Shown piece after piece: positions 11,680 to 23,639 of a DNA stretch of 64,000 nucleotides. The translations under genes and the position numbers were made by a program. Numbering within the stretch: position 1 is the first letter of the stretch; each line of letters begins with the position of its first letter. The notes below the pieces were generated by a model. The model made no database searches. It was not told the origin of the DNA and worked only from the letters and a program-made list of their open reading frames with translations. The stretch covers positions 11,240,001 through 11,304,000 of the forward strand of contig BSBN01001807.1 of the NCBI GenBank assembly GCA_027924645.1, in the 5' to 3' direction. This stretch comes from Cunninghamia lanceolata. Its lineage: Eukaryota; Streptophyta; Pinopsida; Cupressales; Cupressaceae.

Positions 11680-14600
11680 CTGCAAACAAACACAATAAAA
11701 TTTGGGAAATTATGCACAAGTCTTGTGTTCCCAACACAAAGATAGCAAGTGAGGAGTCGTGAACAGTGGCAACTAAAAATTGTAAGTAATAAATGTCCTT
11801 CAATTTAGAGTAAACATAAAGAACTGACTAGAGGCTAAACACCTAATTAGTGCATTCATCTTTAAGTTTTGAAGAATATTATGTTTTAAACATTTTATTT
11901 CGTTCATCACCTTGAGATACAATGCATATCTATGTCAGTGGATTTTCCAATTCAAAAAAATAAAGAAAATGAACTGGAATTCCTAACCCACAAAATGGCC
12001 AACAACAAGTCAGATGTACAAAAAATATGTTTTCAACTATTTTGAGGCTGCGAAAAAGCCATGTGGGGTACTTCTTTACTAGTTCCTTGAACATCTTGCA
12101 CACAAACCTTAATATATTTTATATCTGAAAATGCTGCCACAAAATACATGTGAACATGCTTTTAATAGTAAGTTTTGGGCACAGATAATGATTTATCAAT
12201 TGACAATATTGAGCCTTGCTTGAATTGCAGATCCTAGAGATCCATATATTTTTAGCATAGCTCAATTTTGCCATAGTGATCTTGAAATCAACAAATTTGA
12301 ATAACACACTTTTAAGAATCTTCATAGAAGAATTGGACCCACAGAATTATTAACTTTACAACATCAAACAATATGCACAATAATTTGTCACAGTGCAAAC
12401 AGATCAGAAAATGTTTGTCATGATATTAAATGCATTTCTTGTTGATTTTCTCATTTGTAGATTTGTTGCATTATCCTTCTCTCATACATACAACTAATTT
12501 GAATGAGATTGGATAGATTTTTTACTCTGTAAGAACTAATTTCCATGGTATTGATATAATATCGTATCATTATAGTCCATAAAAGTATAATTTCATTCAT
12601 GTTCATAAAGATGTGCAAAAAACCCTTAAACCAAGCAATTAAAATTGTGCCTTCCAAATGAAGGAGACACGATAAAGATAAACAAAGATATTTGAATGTG
12701 TACTGTTAATAATGCAACATTTAAGGCTATAATACTAGTTGTTGCCACTACAAAATGCATCAGGTCAAACTATAAGTGCCTTGCCTTGCAACCAATATAG
12801 GCTACAAAACAACATAATATAATCAAACCCATTAATATTTAATTTGGTATACAACTTTAAATATGCAAGTCAAATCTTCAGATCGGTTTGCTTCAACATG
12901 AAGTGATACGCCACTGATCCTGTTGTACTTAATAACAAAGAATAAACTTTCTTCAAGGAAGACACCTGAAGGTACAAAAAGGTGTTTCAAAAAACTCAAG
13001 GCATTAAAAGATTATGTCCAACAAATAATAGTATACCTCTGGGTTTTACCCTTCAGTTTTGTGATAACATTAAATCATAACTTACAAAGAGAATAAATAT
13101 TGGCAATAGTCACCTAGAGACACCAGTGTACCAATACACATATCCAGGCACCATTTCAAATCAGAGCATGAGGACACAGTTGTTTTGAAGTTCTTTCTTT
13201 TCCATACCCAGGCTAGGGTTTCACACTTTTGTTTGAGAGTGCTTGGTTCATTTTGAGGCTGCCTTTAGATCTTGTGTTGTATGAGGTCATGAAGAATAGT
13301 AATATGCAAATGATTTTGAATGATGATGTGAACATCAATGATGTTCAAATGTTGATAGCAACCCATACCTTGAATGAACCTTCATTTCCTTGAAGACAGG
13401 AATGTAGTCACTTGATATTGTCATTCAAAAGGTAGAGGATTGTGTCATCTTGTCAGGCTTGGGTAATCTAGGAAGCAGTTAGGAGTAACCCTGGAGGTTT
13501 TATTCTATCAAACATTACACAGTGAGTAGGTCACTGTGGCGATCATGCATGGTACAGTCCTTTATTGGAAGGGTTTAAAGCTTGATGAACTCTTTTCAGG
13601 GCAACCAAAGGTTCTTTGGAGATGGATCTTGTTCTTTTTCAGATGGCTACAGTAGAGCATATGAAGAAATAAACTGATGAGAGGTAACAGGGTGCAGACA
13701 TAGTGTTTATGAGTTATGACCTCATTTCCATATTTGTCATCATGGTGTGACCATTAAAAAATACAAAGAAAGGTGCAAGATAATGAAAACAGTGACCTCC
13801 TTACAAATAATGGACTATGCAAATGGTGGCAACATGTACTAGGGTTCTTAGACCTTCTAGTTCTCAAGACCAAAGAGCACACCTAAAATTCCATGGGAAC
13901 TGGTTATAGAGAACATAAAATCAAATGATAGAGATACTAGTTGAATGTTGTGAATGTGAAACTAGATTCCAGTAGGCAAGGCACTTACAAATTTAAGGAT
14001 TCTTGGGTTAACAAAACAGACATCATGAAATTTAGTCATTATCTACTCACAATCATCATATCAAAGGAAGAATGATGCAGATCCTACTAGAAAGTTGTTG
14101 TGGGAGTACGAAAAATGAGATAGTGTGTTTCTTAGTGATTCTTCTAGTCCCATGGCCAACGATCCAACATCTATTGATTCCATCCCAGCCTTGTCCTGAC
14201 CCAACCCACATATGACTCATTGAGCATCTGATTCAATGGGGTGGGGAGGAAGGGGCCAAATATTCATGAGTCTAAATCTGAATGGCCATCTATTCTTTCA
14301 GCCAATCCGATCCGAAAATACCTTCCTTTCGTTGTTGATCTCCCATGCCTTTCTTTGTTGAAAAGAATAAAAAATCTGTGTGAGAAATCTGCCTTGGCCT
14401 CACCGTATTTTATGAGATTTTATCTTTTGTCTACAACCCCGTTCTCTTTTTAGCTTTTGATCTATACTTTCCCGCCTCCACAAACTAAACCTATTTTTAA
14501 GTAATTATAGACAGGGCCTAAATTTGATGGCCATATGACTGTATTTAAACATTTTTTCCATAAAATACAATCAAAATTTTAAAAAGATTGTATTACATGA

Positions 14601-15450
14601 AATGGGAGATTTTGGATAGACCATCAAAATTTATATGGAATTATAAAGATATATATATTTGGTTTATATATAAATTTTACTTATACTAAAATATATAATA
14701 GTATTTTAAGGTCATCTTTGAATAGATAACCATCATTAAAAATTGCTTGATAGGCAAAGTCAGTCGTCAAATTCAATCCATGATTATAGGGTGTTCTTCG
14801 AGTCTATAATAAAACAAAATAAAATGACTACACTTGCCCCTTTTAAGAGTTACTATATTAAGTAATATGTGGGTTGTAATTATTATCTAATTGTCTAATT
14901 TTTATTTGTGTTTGCCTCGAAGGTTTGCTCCTTTGACACTCTTTGAATCTGCATTGGTTGTTAAGGCAATGTTTATGAATGCCTTTAAGTAACCTACTAT
15001 GCTTGGGTGTGAAAGTATACTTTGCACCTTGGTCAAATTCGTTGTTTTTGTTTTCACAATATGTAATGACAGATAAAAGAGATATTGAAATAGGAGGAAT
15101 TGGATGCAAAGGTATCCCCAATCTGATGACACTCCTTAACTACTCTTTACTGCTCTTATAAAATACAAATGAATGCATGTGGGTGTGTTGGAGATCTTCT
15201 AATGATGCCTTAGGGCTTGTCTTTTAATAAGCAATCATAGGAGTCAAATCCAAAATTTGTCTGCTTAAGCTAAGCAATGGTCATATTTTGGACTAGGTCA
15301 AGTTAAGAATTGAGGAAACAAACATGTTGTCTAAGATGGGAAAAAGGTTGGGATCAAAAATAGGTATGGACCACTGGAGATAGAGAGACTAAAGGGAAAG
15401 GTTGTGGTTGGGTTTGGTCAACTTGCATTGTATAACCCACTTTAATATCA
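11680..15450. other. CACTA-1 interior, no gene recognised
   Basis: Mixed AT-rich sequence. One exon-like piece at about 12930-12966 (minus) has an acceptor but no recognisable protein. A 22-bp word is repeated exactly at 14890-14911 and 15452-15473; the sequence between has no terminal inverted repeats. Confidence 0.45.
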
Positions 15451-15638
15451 TATTGTCTAATTTTTATTTGTGTGACTAATTATTTAGTTGTGCTTTTTAC
15501 ATGATGATCAAATTAGTCATTTATTTAGTCATTTATAGCCGTGTTGCAAAAAATTAGTAGAATTTAGTCATTTTTAGTTGTCGTGACTAAAAGTTTTAGT
15601 CACGTAGTCATTTATTTGCTTGGAAAATTCTACTAGTG
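15451..15638. repeat. CACTA-1 right subterminal repeats and TIR
   Basis: Repeated TTTAGTCATT, GACTAATT and GACTAAAAG words in both orientations, then TTCTACTAGTG as the terminal inverted repeat. The motif TAGTCACGTAGTCATT is a relative of the left-end CACGTG palindrome. The 3-bp duplication CAA follows at 15639-15641. Confidence 0.85.
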
Positions 15639-16400
15639 CAACCAAAGCTTTGAAAATTTTAAACTTATCAAGAGCATCAGATTTTTCTCTTAAGAAAGTA
15701 ACCCAAGTCATTCTAGAATAACCATCAATGAGCAACATAAAATACATTTCACTTTGTTGACTTTTTACTCTTGTAGATCCACATAGGTCTGTGTGAATCA
15801 GCTCCAATGGCTTTGAAGAAGAGTACTCCTTTCTTTTAAAACTTTTCTTTGTTTGCTTTCCCATTTGACATTCCTTACGTACAATGTTTGCAGGCTTAAT
15901 TATCTTAGGCATATCTCTTACTGCATGAGTAGAGCTAATTCTTACCATATTATCAAAGTTGTTGTGTCCCATTCTTTTGTGCCGCAACCAACACTCACTA
16001 GATTGAGTCAACAAATATGTTCTTCCATTTGCCTCTTTCAGGTGATAAATATCACCACAAGTCTTGATACCTTCTGCAACTAGCTTTCTAGATCTTACCT
16101 TCTTGATTTCACAACCATTGGCATGAAAAGTAAGATTGTAACCTTTTCTACACATCTGAATCACACTAAGAAGATTGTGTTGTAAACCTTTGACATAAAG
16201 AACATCCTCAGTCCTATTCTTTCCATCAATAGATATGACACCTTTTCCACAAATCTGGGCTGACTCATCACCTCCAAACTTAACAGCTCCACCATCTCAC
16301 TTCTTAAGACTGATAAAATTTTCTTTGTCTCCAGTCATATGATTTGAACAACCACTATCAATAACCCAAGATTTGGTTTCTTCTTTTGCATGGAAGGCAA
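15639..16400 (-). pseudogene. Copia-A protease, GAG-pre-integrase zinc region and integrase N-terminus
   Basis: From 16400 downward the minus strand gives the aspartic protease motif WVIDSGCSNHMTGDK, the strand end YVKGLQHNLLSV, then the zinc-binding region (LRHKRMGHNN ... RKECQMGKQTKKSF) and the first catalytic segment of the integrase core (LELIHTDLCGS ... MLLIDGYSRMTWV, FLREKSDALDKFKIFKALV). The second Cys pair of the HHCC motif is incomplete: the usual CxxC reads RKEC, with Arg at the first Cys. The frame ends exactly where CACTA-1 was inserted; its other half is at 1-459. Confidence 0.92.
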
Positions 16401-16561
16401 TCCATACAACCATTTTTTTCATTGTTTTGAATTGTTTGCAAGGTATCAAAGTTTCCACATTTTCCAACCTCATTCTTTTTTGTCTCCAACACTCATGGCC
16501 AAGAAAAGTGTTTCATAATTTGAATCATCATGATCCTCATCTTCTGAAGGACAACTATCTT

Positions 16562-17409
16562 CTATGAAAACATACTCTTGAATTTACTATTTCTGTTACT
16601 GCTAGTTTCTTTAAGAGGACATTTAGAAGCAAAGTGACCAACCTTTCCACAATTGAAACATTTGAAAGGTAACTTACCTTTGTATTTTCTAGAGCCCTTC
16701 TTTAGAGTTCTTACAAAGTTTGCTTCAGCATCATCAAGACTTTCATCTTCATCAGTAGTCTCATCCTTTGTCTTTTTACTGACTTTGAAAGTAGCTTCTT
16801 TCTTTGGAACATCACTGTCAAACTCTCTCATTTCAAAAGTAGTGAGGGTTCCAGATATTTGGTCTAAGGAGTATGTACCAAGTCAGCAGTCTCCTCAATA
16901 GCAGATACTTTGGAATTGTAGGATTTGGGAAGAGATCTTAGAACCTTTTCTAGAACCTCATCTTCTTTTATTCCTCCACCAAGACCTTTGATACCATTGA
17001 CTACTTCATTCACCCGAAGCATGAAACCAACAATATTTTCATCTTCTGACATCTTTAGGGATTTAAATATATTCTTGAATATTTGCATCTTCACTTGCTT
17101 TACTTTCTTATCTCCAAAAATAGTTTCATGTTTATTCCAAACTTCTTGAGCTGAGCTACAACCTATCACCTTTGAAAGTTCTGAATCGGTTAATCCACTC
17201 ATGATAGAAAACTTGGTCTTGGCATTATTATCATACTTCTTGATTTCATTTGTATCTATTCGAATAGAAGCAGGGATAGTGTAACCTTTCTTGACGGAAT
17301 CCTGAACTCCATAGCCTAGTGAATTGATGTATCCTTCCATCCTTACCTTCCAAAAAGCATAATTTGTTCCATCGAACTTGGGAATCTTGCTAGATCCTCC
17401 TGATGCCAT
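16562..17409 (-). pseudogene. Copia-A gag
   Basis: Structural capsid/nucleocapsid protein. It starts MASGGSSKIPKFDGTNYAFW, the usual start of plant copia gag. The UBN2-type domain follows (TDSELSKVIGCSSAQEVW, VNEVVNGIKGLGGG, LRSLPKSYNSKVSAIEE). A frame change near 16860-16830 separates it from the C-terminal part, which carries one CCHC knuckle, CFNCGKVGHFASKC, at about 16620-16665. The ATG at 17409 lies about 40 bp downstream of the primer site, which supports the start. Confidence 0.92.
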
Positions 17410-17449
17410 CCCAGACCTTCCTCAAGTGATTAAGCTTCCTTCAGAGGAA

Positions 17450-17466
17450 CTTGGCTCTGATACCAA
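17450..17466 (-). other. Copia-A primer binding site
   Basis: The minus strand reads TTGGTATCAGAGCCAAG, complementary to the 3' end of initiator tRNA-Met as used by most plant copia elements. It begins one or two bases after the LTR end CTAATA. Confidence 0.9.
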
Positions 17467-17467
17467 T

Positions 17468-19453
17468 TATTAGACACACAAGTATACTGATAGGGGGGTT
17501 GAATCAATATACAACCAAATTTCACTTTCAATAAATTCAACTTATCTAAAGCAGATTAAACCTTAAGCATTACAACATTAACATGAACATGAAAGATTAA
17601 CTCAATGCACATCAACACATAACACCAGATATACATGGAAAACCCTAGAAGGGAAAAACCACGGTGAGGATTAACTCACAATATATGAATCTCAAATAAT
17701 ATTTTTTTTAGGGGCTTTAACCCAAGGAAGCTACTACTCCCTAAGTAACTTTGATTTAGGGTCACTCCCAAGGAAGATTCTACTCCCTAAAAATAATACA
17801 AAAAGATTACAGTATAATAGTCTTTTCTTATTGTCTGAAAACTGTCATTGAAGCTCACACCTTTGATGATTGCACTTCTGCCTTCACACACTTTCTTTTG
17901 AAGATCTGATCAATCAGGCACACTCTATACTTGATCACTATCACAAATATGTCTTCAAGATTAATTCAGGCAACATCAACAACATCTACTCTTTCTCCCA
18001 CAGTCACACATCAATAATGCATTTATTCTTCTTTTATCTGCTTGTGAACCTTTTACATCATCTTGCAATCATACCTTCCTAACTCAATTTGATTCACTAT
18101 TTATATATGATATTACATTGATTACATTGCTTGTTGGCTAGATACAACATGAGAAATACATTTACATGTCATCTAGACAACACACACTATGAAATGTGTA
18201 GAAGATAGGTCCTAATTTGAAACAACACTTTACACCAGCACAAGATCTAGGCCTTGATCCCAACACTTTCTTAACTAGGTCCAAAACATTCTTCACTACT
18301 TCAAACATTAAGGAATTACATTCACACAATCTGCTCATTTGAAAATAAGACAACTTTAAGGAAATCACATGAAATCTTGAAGTATAATGGCCATAGCAAC
18401 TTGGAAACCTTGTGTGGTATAGGAAACAAGAAAGATCTTCATGAAACTTTTCTAGATGAGTTCACATGACTCATAAAACATCCCCATACACACCTTTGCC
18501 ACCGCACATCAAATAATTGTGCAACACAGCTTCAAACATTTACTCTGCAAATACTTTGTTATCCAGAACACACTGCACCAAGCTATCAATTGAAAAACTA
18601 AGTTGCAGACCACCAAGAAGCCTAAAACAGAAAAGAGGTAGGCCACACACATCCAAAAACATTTTCACAAAACCACAAGGTCAATCATTTACTTCTAGAG
18701 GAATATAGAGCATTCTAGTGGGTCTTCAATGCTACACCATTTTGTCAAAGCACATACTAGTGTTCTATCATACATAACTTTCGCAACGGAGGGAAATATG
18801 ATTTGAACCTTTGGAAATAACACCTTTATTATTTTCTTGACACAACTTCAGAACCGCATAGCCACATCTACAATTGTGAAGGAATGAGGAGCATTCCATC
18901 ACCCTACTAGAAACCTCTTTACAAAACCAACTTTATCCTCAAGTTGTCAGTAGAAAAACATACTTCTGGTGATCAAGACATCATAAAAATTGGAAGATAC
19001 ATAAAATAACACTGTATGAAGCTATGTTCCAAACCACAGAAGCTCAATAGTAAAATGATGAAAATGCAGAGCAATCTACCAGACAGTCTTCAAAGAGCAG
19101 ACATTCTAAAACAAGGACCTCCATCTTCTTTCAGAGGCCAAGTCTTCTTTGCATCACCACATACAACTTAGGATCATTAGGATAGATCATACAACATGCT
19201 TCAAACCATCAGGCATCATTCCTTAACATCTGATTCTTTTAGTGCTTCTAATTCCCATATTAATAAGGACTCAAACTCAACTCTTCTTTGATTAGAAATA
19301 TAGCTTTTATAACCTCCAATCATGATCTTTCTCTTTCTTAAGAAATATACAACCAAGAGCAGTATCTTACTTTCATGATAGTGTCATTAGTGTATGCTAT
19401 GCTGACATCAATGTATGCTATGTTGAAATCAATGACAACACATATGGCCAACA
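17468..19453 (-). repeat. Copia-A 5' LTR
   Basis: 1986 bp on the minus strand, from TGTTGGCCATATGTG at 19453 to CTAATA at 17468; the end is probably a decayed CCAACA. It is bounded inside by the primer site. It contains TGTTGTCATTGATTTCAACA near its start, a variant of the dyad seen in the Copia-F and LTR-G LTRs. The 3' LTR is outside the window, so the outer border is inferred from the TG start only. Confidence 0.75.
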
Positions 19454-21460
19454 TTAGGAACCTAGGAGCCACAAAAAAGACATCAAAGCTTGGATTTTGG
19501 TAACAACTAGTTCACCAAATCCAATCAAAAGAGAAGTATTCCTCAAAATAATAAAAACTCTATACCAATAGAACTCACCCTAACCCTTGCAAACTTCATT
19601 CAACATTCATAAACACTTAGTATTTGGATAACCATTATATCATATATCTAGATCAAACATTTACATATCCTAAATATGTTCATTGTGTGATGAGGAAATA
19701 TTATTTAATAAAGACATCAAAATGCCAGCTACTAAAACCCAACCCATCACCCAAAGTTATGCTAAAAAGGAGTGCACATACAAAAAGGCTACAAGGGATG
19801 ATCCCCTTGTAGCATAGTCTAGTTTAAAACCATAAAGGAAATGGGGGGAGGGGAAACTTACATAGGCCCCTCCCCACCCCTACTTGCACATTTACATTTA
19901 ATGCATTTGCTTCCATCGTTGGTAGGAGGAGAAAAGATAGGAGCCTCCTTTGACTCTATGTCACAACAACACACAAGGAACCTTAGACTAGCTTATACTA
20001 AGAGTGTTACCTTTAGACCAATCACCATCTCCTTAAACACTAGATGTGTTCTTTACAAGCTCTCCTACAACTCATGCATATGATCCATATGATAGTTGTT
20101 AAAGACCTTTGCCTAGATTTTGAGCCCTTCGATATCATCATTAATGAGATATGTACTAGCAACTATGGGAAGCATGGAAGCACAACTAAGAGTTTGAGTA
20201 TCATCGAAAACATTCCTTCTCCCCACTGACTAAAAATGGTCTAGGAGGAGCTTTGTCAAGGCTTCCCTAATCCTAGGATAGGGGGATTCTTCCATGTCCT
20301 TCACTAAGTCCTAAATCTACAACAATCAAATCCACAAGTTAGGGTTTGAGATTTATGTTTCAAAAAACTTTAGAAAGTTATTGATCATGTGTCCACCCTT
20401 TTTATCCATTCCTTCTCCTTCCACTATTGTTACCCTTCCCCTTGTCCTCCTCCACCCTCCACTTGCACGTACCCTTTTTTAACAATGTCATACAAAAGAG
20501 AAATGAAAACCACATGTTGAAACCCCAATATACAACATCTTCAACAGTTGAAGAAATCATCTCATGAAACACCTCAAAAATCTCCACCAATGACTCCAAC
20601 ATATTGTGAAATAATTACTTTGTAATGTGAAAGATAATTAGAGTATTTTGTCTTGTCACCTACCACCCTGATTACTCATATCTCTCTATTGCTACGTGAA
20701 GAGATCTACATAAGGATTCACTAGCTTATGATTCTAATTGTCCATGTCCTATCCCTTCTCTCGGCCAATCAACACATGCTCCTTATTAGGCCAAGTTATC
20801 TTAAACATTTTGTTATCATCTAAATTGACAAAAAAAAAAATTATAATTATATGTCTCTTATTGCATTCAATGGGCATAAAAGGTATTGTAAACTTTACTA
20901 CCTAAACTTTATAGGATTGAAAATGTATTTTGAAAAATAAAGGTAGAATTGCTCTATTCACTTTCTTTATGAAGAGATGTTAGCATCTAAAACCAAGATT
21001 TTTAACTGCTAGATATATGTAAGTTTCTTAAAACTCTAAAATAAAAAAAGGTCATAGAGTTTCTCAATATTGTCTTCTTAGATCAAGGATAAAAGTTAAC
21101 AAACTTTTATGGTCATAAAAAACATACACATTTAAATATTTTAATCACAAATAATAGGAGTTTGTAAGGGCATTGTAGAGTATAACAATTATTGGCTTAA
21201 ATTTGATGACCAATCATACCTATCTAAGAATTTTTTTGTGATAATTGTTATTAAAAGTTGTACTTTAAATATTAAGCATATTTTCTTTAAAAAATAGACT
21301 AAATTTATACAACAATAATCATTCACAAATTTTGACATCTACCCAAAAATTTTCATTCATGTGATATAGTTTTCTTAAAATTTTGATTATATTTAAAAAA
21401 TATGTTACCATACAACCATCAAATTTAGCCTCTCCGACCTATGATTAGGATCATATTACA
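19454..21460. other. no gene recognised
   Basis: Short ORFs only. Nothing here matches a family I know; the stretch is AT-rich toward its right end. Confidence 0.5.
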
Positions 21461-23636
21461 ATTTTTTTTGATATATATATGCGGTTAAGGGAACCGTTCC
21501 CATATAGAAGGCATGCCTTGTTGTCACAAGGGTGCATAGATAACAAAACATGTGTGTAGCATTTCACATATTGGAAAACACAAGAAGAAAAAAGGGTCGT
21601 TATTTTGAAATTTGGTGGAGAAGGTACTAGGTACCTGTAGGAAATTGCTCCCACTGCCTCTGATGCTCCTTTGTGAGTGGGGGATCCAGGAAACCAACTG
21701 CGAATATGCAAGTTTCCATATTGTCCTAGATGACACCTTCTCGGAACAAAGTTATCACCCGTCTCATGTCTGCATTCCCACGTAAATGTTTGAGTTTGTA
21801 AATGCCACCCCAACTTCCAAAGAGCAGGTGCTTGTTGAAGGAGGAGACTGCATCCAACGCAATTGACTGTAGATGAGGAGCCACCACCCGCTTCATAGTG
21901 ATCTATGTCAGGCCTTTGTGGTTGTGGGCTAGAGTGAATTGGGCCAGACACCTCCTGAGAAAGAAATGGTCATGAAGGTGGAGACCCGTCGAAACTCTTG
22001 GGTCTATGATTTGTACCAAGGCTCGCATGGTATCCTCATTCTAAAATGTAAACATACATCATATCTGAAAAAAAACATCATTGGTGTCACATGGGCAATT
22101 GTAGCTATAAATTGGAGCGAATACCATGGGGAATTAGGGGAGTTTGATGCCAACTATAACCATCGATGTAGAATGGAATGAACCATGGAGTTTTATAAAC
22201 TCAACTTGAAGAGGAAATAAATTTAGCATTGAATGCAAAGTCTCGTTTGAGCGTGTCTGCTGGACCAAATGATGAATGTGCACCTCCGATCCAAAATTCT
22301 ATTTTTTCAGAAGTACTTATTCAATAAACTCGCTTGAAGATAGGACTATACCGTGTGTGTGGGAGGGATGATCTCTTATTCGATTGCCTTGGGGTTGGCA
22401 CAGAGGAGTAAAGGCAGTAAATGTGGAGTTTTCTTACACTGCTTACTGGGAAAACATATAGGAGACACGAGTGCTTTCAGAAAGAGAGGACAAGTCTAGG
22501 ATGGCACCAGTGTGGATGCTAGCTAGACTAGTCCAGAATGGCCAAGGTCCAACAAGTTGATTTTAGGGGTTGGCGGAGGCATTGCCTTCACGTGCCCTAG
22601 CTAGGATATCCTAGATAGTGAGTTTCTCAGTTAGAAGGGGTGGTCCCTTATTTCCAGAGTGGGTCAGGGCCAGGGTTTTTGGAGTAGCCAGTCCCACCAG
22701 AATTGTTGTTGCTTCTGATTTTAGAGGCGGTGCCCGAGCTTGTGGCTTACTAATTGTAGTAGCCAGGGAGCTTATCAGTTTTGGATGTGGACTAGCTTTA
22801 GAAGAGCAAGGAGTGGGATCTAGAGGACACTTTAGAGCTGGAGAGTTGGTGGGAGGTTCTGTCATTGGAGGAGGTGGCAGTAGATAAGGGTGCGGTTCTG
22901 AATTGGATGGGGGTTGGGCTGAGCCATCTAGAGAAGGTGAAGTCTTGCCCTGATCTGACTTATCCATATGGAGGTTCACCTCGGTGTCATTCTAGGGACA
23001 ATTGCACTGGTATGTTTGCGATTGCCACAAGAGAGGTAGAAGAACTCATTTTCCTCAATCTCTAGGGATTGAAACCATGTCTTATGAGTGGAGCATAGGG
23101 TGATCTCTGAAGGATATCTTTTGATGGCTGCCACTTGGATGCATGCATATAAGTATGAGTCCCGATCCAGCCTCTCCAAGTCCATGTTGATCCGAGTGCC
23201 TAAGGATTGACCAATCTTTCTTAAGCAACTCTCAATCCAAAATTTGAGAGGTAGGTTGTAGAGGCAGAGCCATTTGGGGCCATCATATGGTTCATAGGCG
23301 TTTGGATTAAATAGAGGAGACCATTGGCAGATGAAGAGCGGAATATCACCCAAGCTCTAGGATTTTCCTTTTAGGATTGAGTCTCTGTCTGATTCGGAGA
23401 GAAAAATAGCATTAAAAACCCCTTTTGATAGGAATTTTAGTGTGCATGGAGAACCCCAGGAATTTTTAGCCCATTCTCTAATTTGGCTTCTGGTCAATTT
23501 TGGCCCTCTAAAGCGGCAAATAACAACAGTCTTTTTAAGCATGTCTACTTCTTCTTTGCATTCTTGTGATAAATCAATGAGTGTGCACAAGTGGATGCCT
23601 GCATCCTCCATCCCGAAATCCCATCTTATAATTACA
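21461..23636 (-). mobile_element. LINE remnant (ORF1 only)
   Basis: On the minus strand an ORF1-like protein (23611-22611) is followed by non-coding sequence and an A tail (T8 on the plus strand at 21462-21469). No endonuclease or reverse transcriptase segment is visible, so either ORF2 was deleted or this is an ORF1-derived fragment. ATTACA flanks both sides (21455-21460 and 23631-23636) and could be a short target duplication, but six bases is weak. Confidence 0.6.
22611..23611 (-). pseudogene. LINE ORF1-like protein (DUF4283 and degenerate zinc knuckle)
   Basis: In plant L1-type elements this protein binds RNA. The first segment (23611-23357) starts MEDAGIHLCTLIDLSQE and has KTVVICRFRGPKLTRSQI. 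After a stop or frame change near 23355 the second segment has FICQWSPLFNP, PKWLCLYNLPLKFWIES and LRKIGQSLGTRINMDLERL, the DUF4283 layout. FFYLSCGNRKHTSAIVPR stands where a CCHC knuckle normally sits, with Cys losses. A Pro/Ser-rich linker follows (22979-22611) in another frame. The family call rests on the W-x-P and 'WLCLYNLPL' patterns. Confidence 0.7.
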
Positions 23637-23639
23637 TTA

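Noticed and set aside
17450..17466. tRNA-like sequence
   Set aside because: Short tRNA-Met complement is a retrotransposon primer site; no cloverleaf tRNA gene was found at any primer site in the window.
21451..21951. 166-codon minus-strand ORF
   Set aside because: Lies in the 3' non-coding part of the LINE remnant, no recognisable domain and atypical composition; probably fortuitous.
22618..22887. 89-codon Gly/Val-rich plus-strand ORF
   Set aside because: Antisense shadow of the Pro-rich LINE ORF1 linker.
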